Assembly: GCA_031406135.1 (NCBI GenBank) | Contig: JANOGU010000109.1 | Coordinates: 1 to 5,913, forward strand | DNA length: 5,913 nt | Reading direction: 5' to 3' | Source of the DNA: JANOGU01 sp031406135 | GTDB taxonomy: Bacteria > Pseudomonadota > Alphaproteobacteria > Rhodobacterales > Rhodobacteraceae | Part shown: piece by piece, positions 5,708 through 5,913 of the stretch | Layout: every line of letters starts with the position of its first letter | How positions within the stretch are numbered: the first letter of the stretch is position 1 | Program-made: the position numbers and the translations under genes | Notes under the pieces: model-generated | The model's input: only the letters and a program-made list of their open reading frames with translations | What the model was told of the DNA's origin: nothing | Database searches by the model: none

Positions 5708-5913
5708 CCGAGGCCGAGGCCGAGGCCGAACGCAAGATGCGCTTCCTCTTCGCCCTGCGGTCGCGCGGAGTGACCGACGCCCGCGTGCTGACGGCGATGG
5801 AAAAGGTCGACCGCGGCCTCTTCGTCAAGGGCCTGTTCGCCGGCAAGGCCTATGACGACATGCCGCTGCCGATCACCTGCGGCCAGACCATCAGCCAGCC
5901 CTCGGTCGTCGGC
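5704..5913 (+). CDS. pcm: Protein-L-isoaspartate O-methyltransferase, N-terminal part (cut by window end)
   Basis: This enzyme methylates abnormal L-isoaspartyl residues in aged proteins with S-adenosylmethionine, allowing their repair. Only the first 70 residues are inside the window. The diagnostic part is visible: VDRGLFVKGLF near 35-45, AYDDMPLPI near 49-57, and GQTISQPSVV near 60-69, the highly conserved N-terminal PCMT segment. The SAM-binding glycine motif would follow beyond the right edge, so intactness cannot be judged. The ATG at 5704 overlaps the surE stop as ATGA, which supports this start and coupled translation. An in-frame ATG at codon 12 (5737) is a possible alternative start. 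Residues 3-9 are an EAEAEAE run encoded by three GAGGCC units. Confidence 0.93.
   Translation, partial: MTEAEAEAERKMRFLFALRSRGVTDARVLTAMEKVDRGLFVKGLFAGKAYDDMPLPITCGQTISQPSVVG
5710..5727 (+). repeat. Tandem hexanucleotide (GAGGCC)x3 in the pcm N-terminus
   Basis: Three perfect GAGGCC units begin at codon 3 of pcm, followed by a GAA. They encode alternating Glu-Ala. Gain or loss of a 6-bp unit would keep the frame, so any length variation should be harmless. It is a simple low-complexity tract. Confidence 0.75.

Noticed and set aside
1..5913. tRNA, rRNA, CRISPR, insertion sequence or phage features
   Set aside because: No tRNA-like cloverleaf, spaced repeats, transposase-like protein or terminal inverted repeats were recognised by reading. 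A covariance-model scan would be needed to exclude small RNAs fully.

Overview
The window is very GC-rich and gene-dense. Its gene content suggests an alphaproteobacterium, most likely of the Rhodobacteraceae type: a Tat-exported polyamine-type binding protein, a divergent LuxR-type regulator, and a surE-pcm pair whose start and stop codons overlap. This placement is inferred from protein character and gene order, without any database search.

Left part (14-3176, minus strand). This is a polyamine/spermidine-putrescine type ABC importer read right to left. The ATPase (potA-like, 2076-3176) comes first, then a Tat-exported substrate-binding protein (potD-like, 878-2038), then a first permease (potB-like, 14-868). 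A second permease (potC-like) would be expected just left of the window edge. The spacings (37 bp, then 9 bp) fit one operon.

Centre (3177-4074). A 97-bp AT-richer spacer separates the importer operon from a divergent LuxR/GerE-type regulator (3274-4074, plus strand, probable GTG start). Candidate promoters for the two directions overlap in this spacer, over a GGCA-N4-TGCC inverted repeat. The regulator is therefore a natural candidate to control the importer, itself, or both.

Right part (4113-5913). A stand-alone SIS-domain protein resembling 6-phospho-3-hexuloisomerase (4113-4670, minus) meets the regulator tail to tail. A 248-bp, extremely GC-rich, hairpin-prone non-coding spacer follows. 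Then comes surE (4919-5707, plus), the survival-type 5'/3'-nucleotidase, overlapping the start of pcm (5704 to the window end, partial), the protein-L-isoaspartate methyltransferase.

No RNA gene, CRISPR array, insertion sequence, transposase or clear rho-independent terminator was seen. I found no convincing new biological system. The best leads are the overlapping promoter/operator region, the orphan hexuloisomerase-like SIS protein with an altered phosphosugar-binding loop, and the structured spacer that sits where serS is often found upstream of surE.
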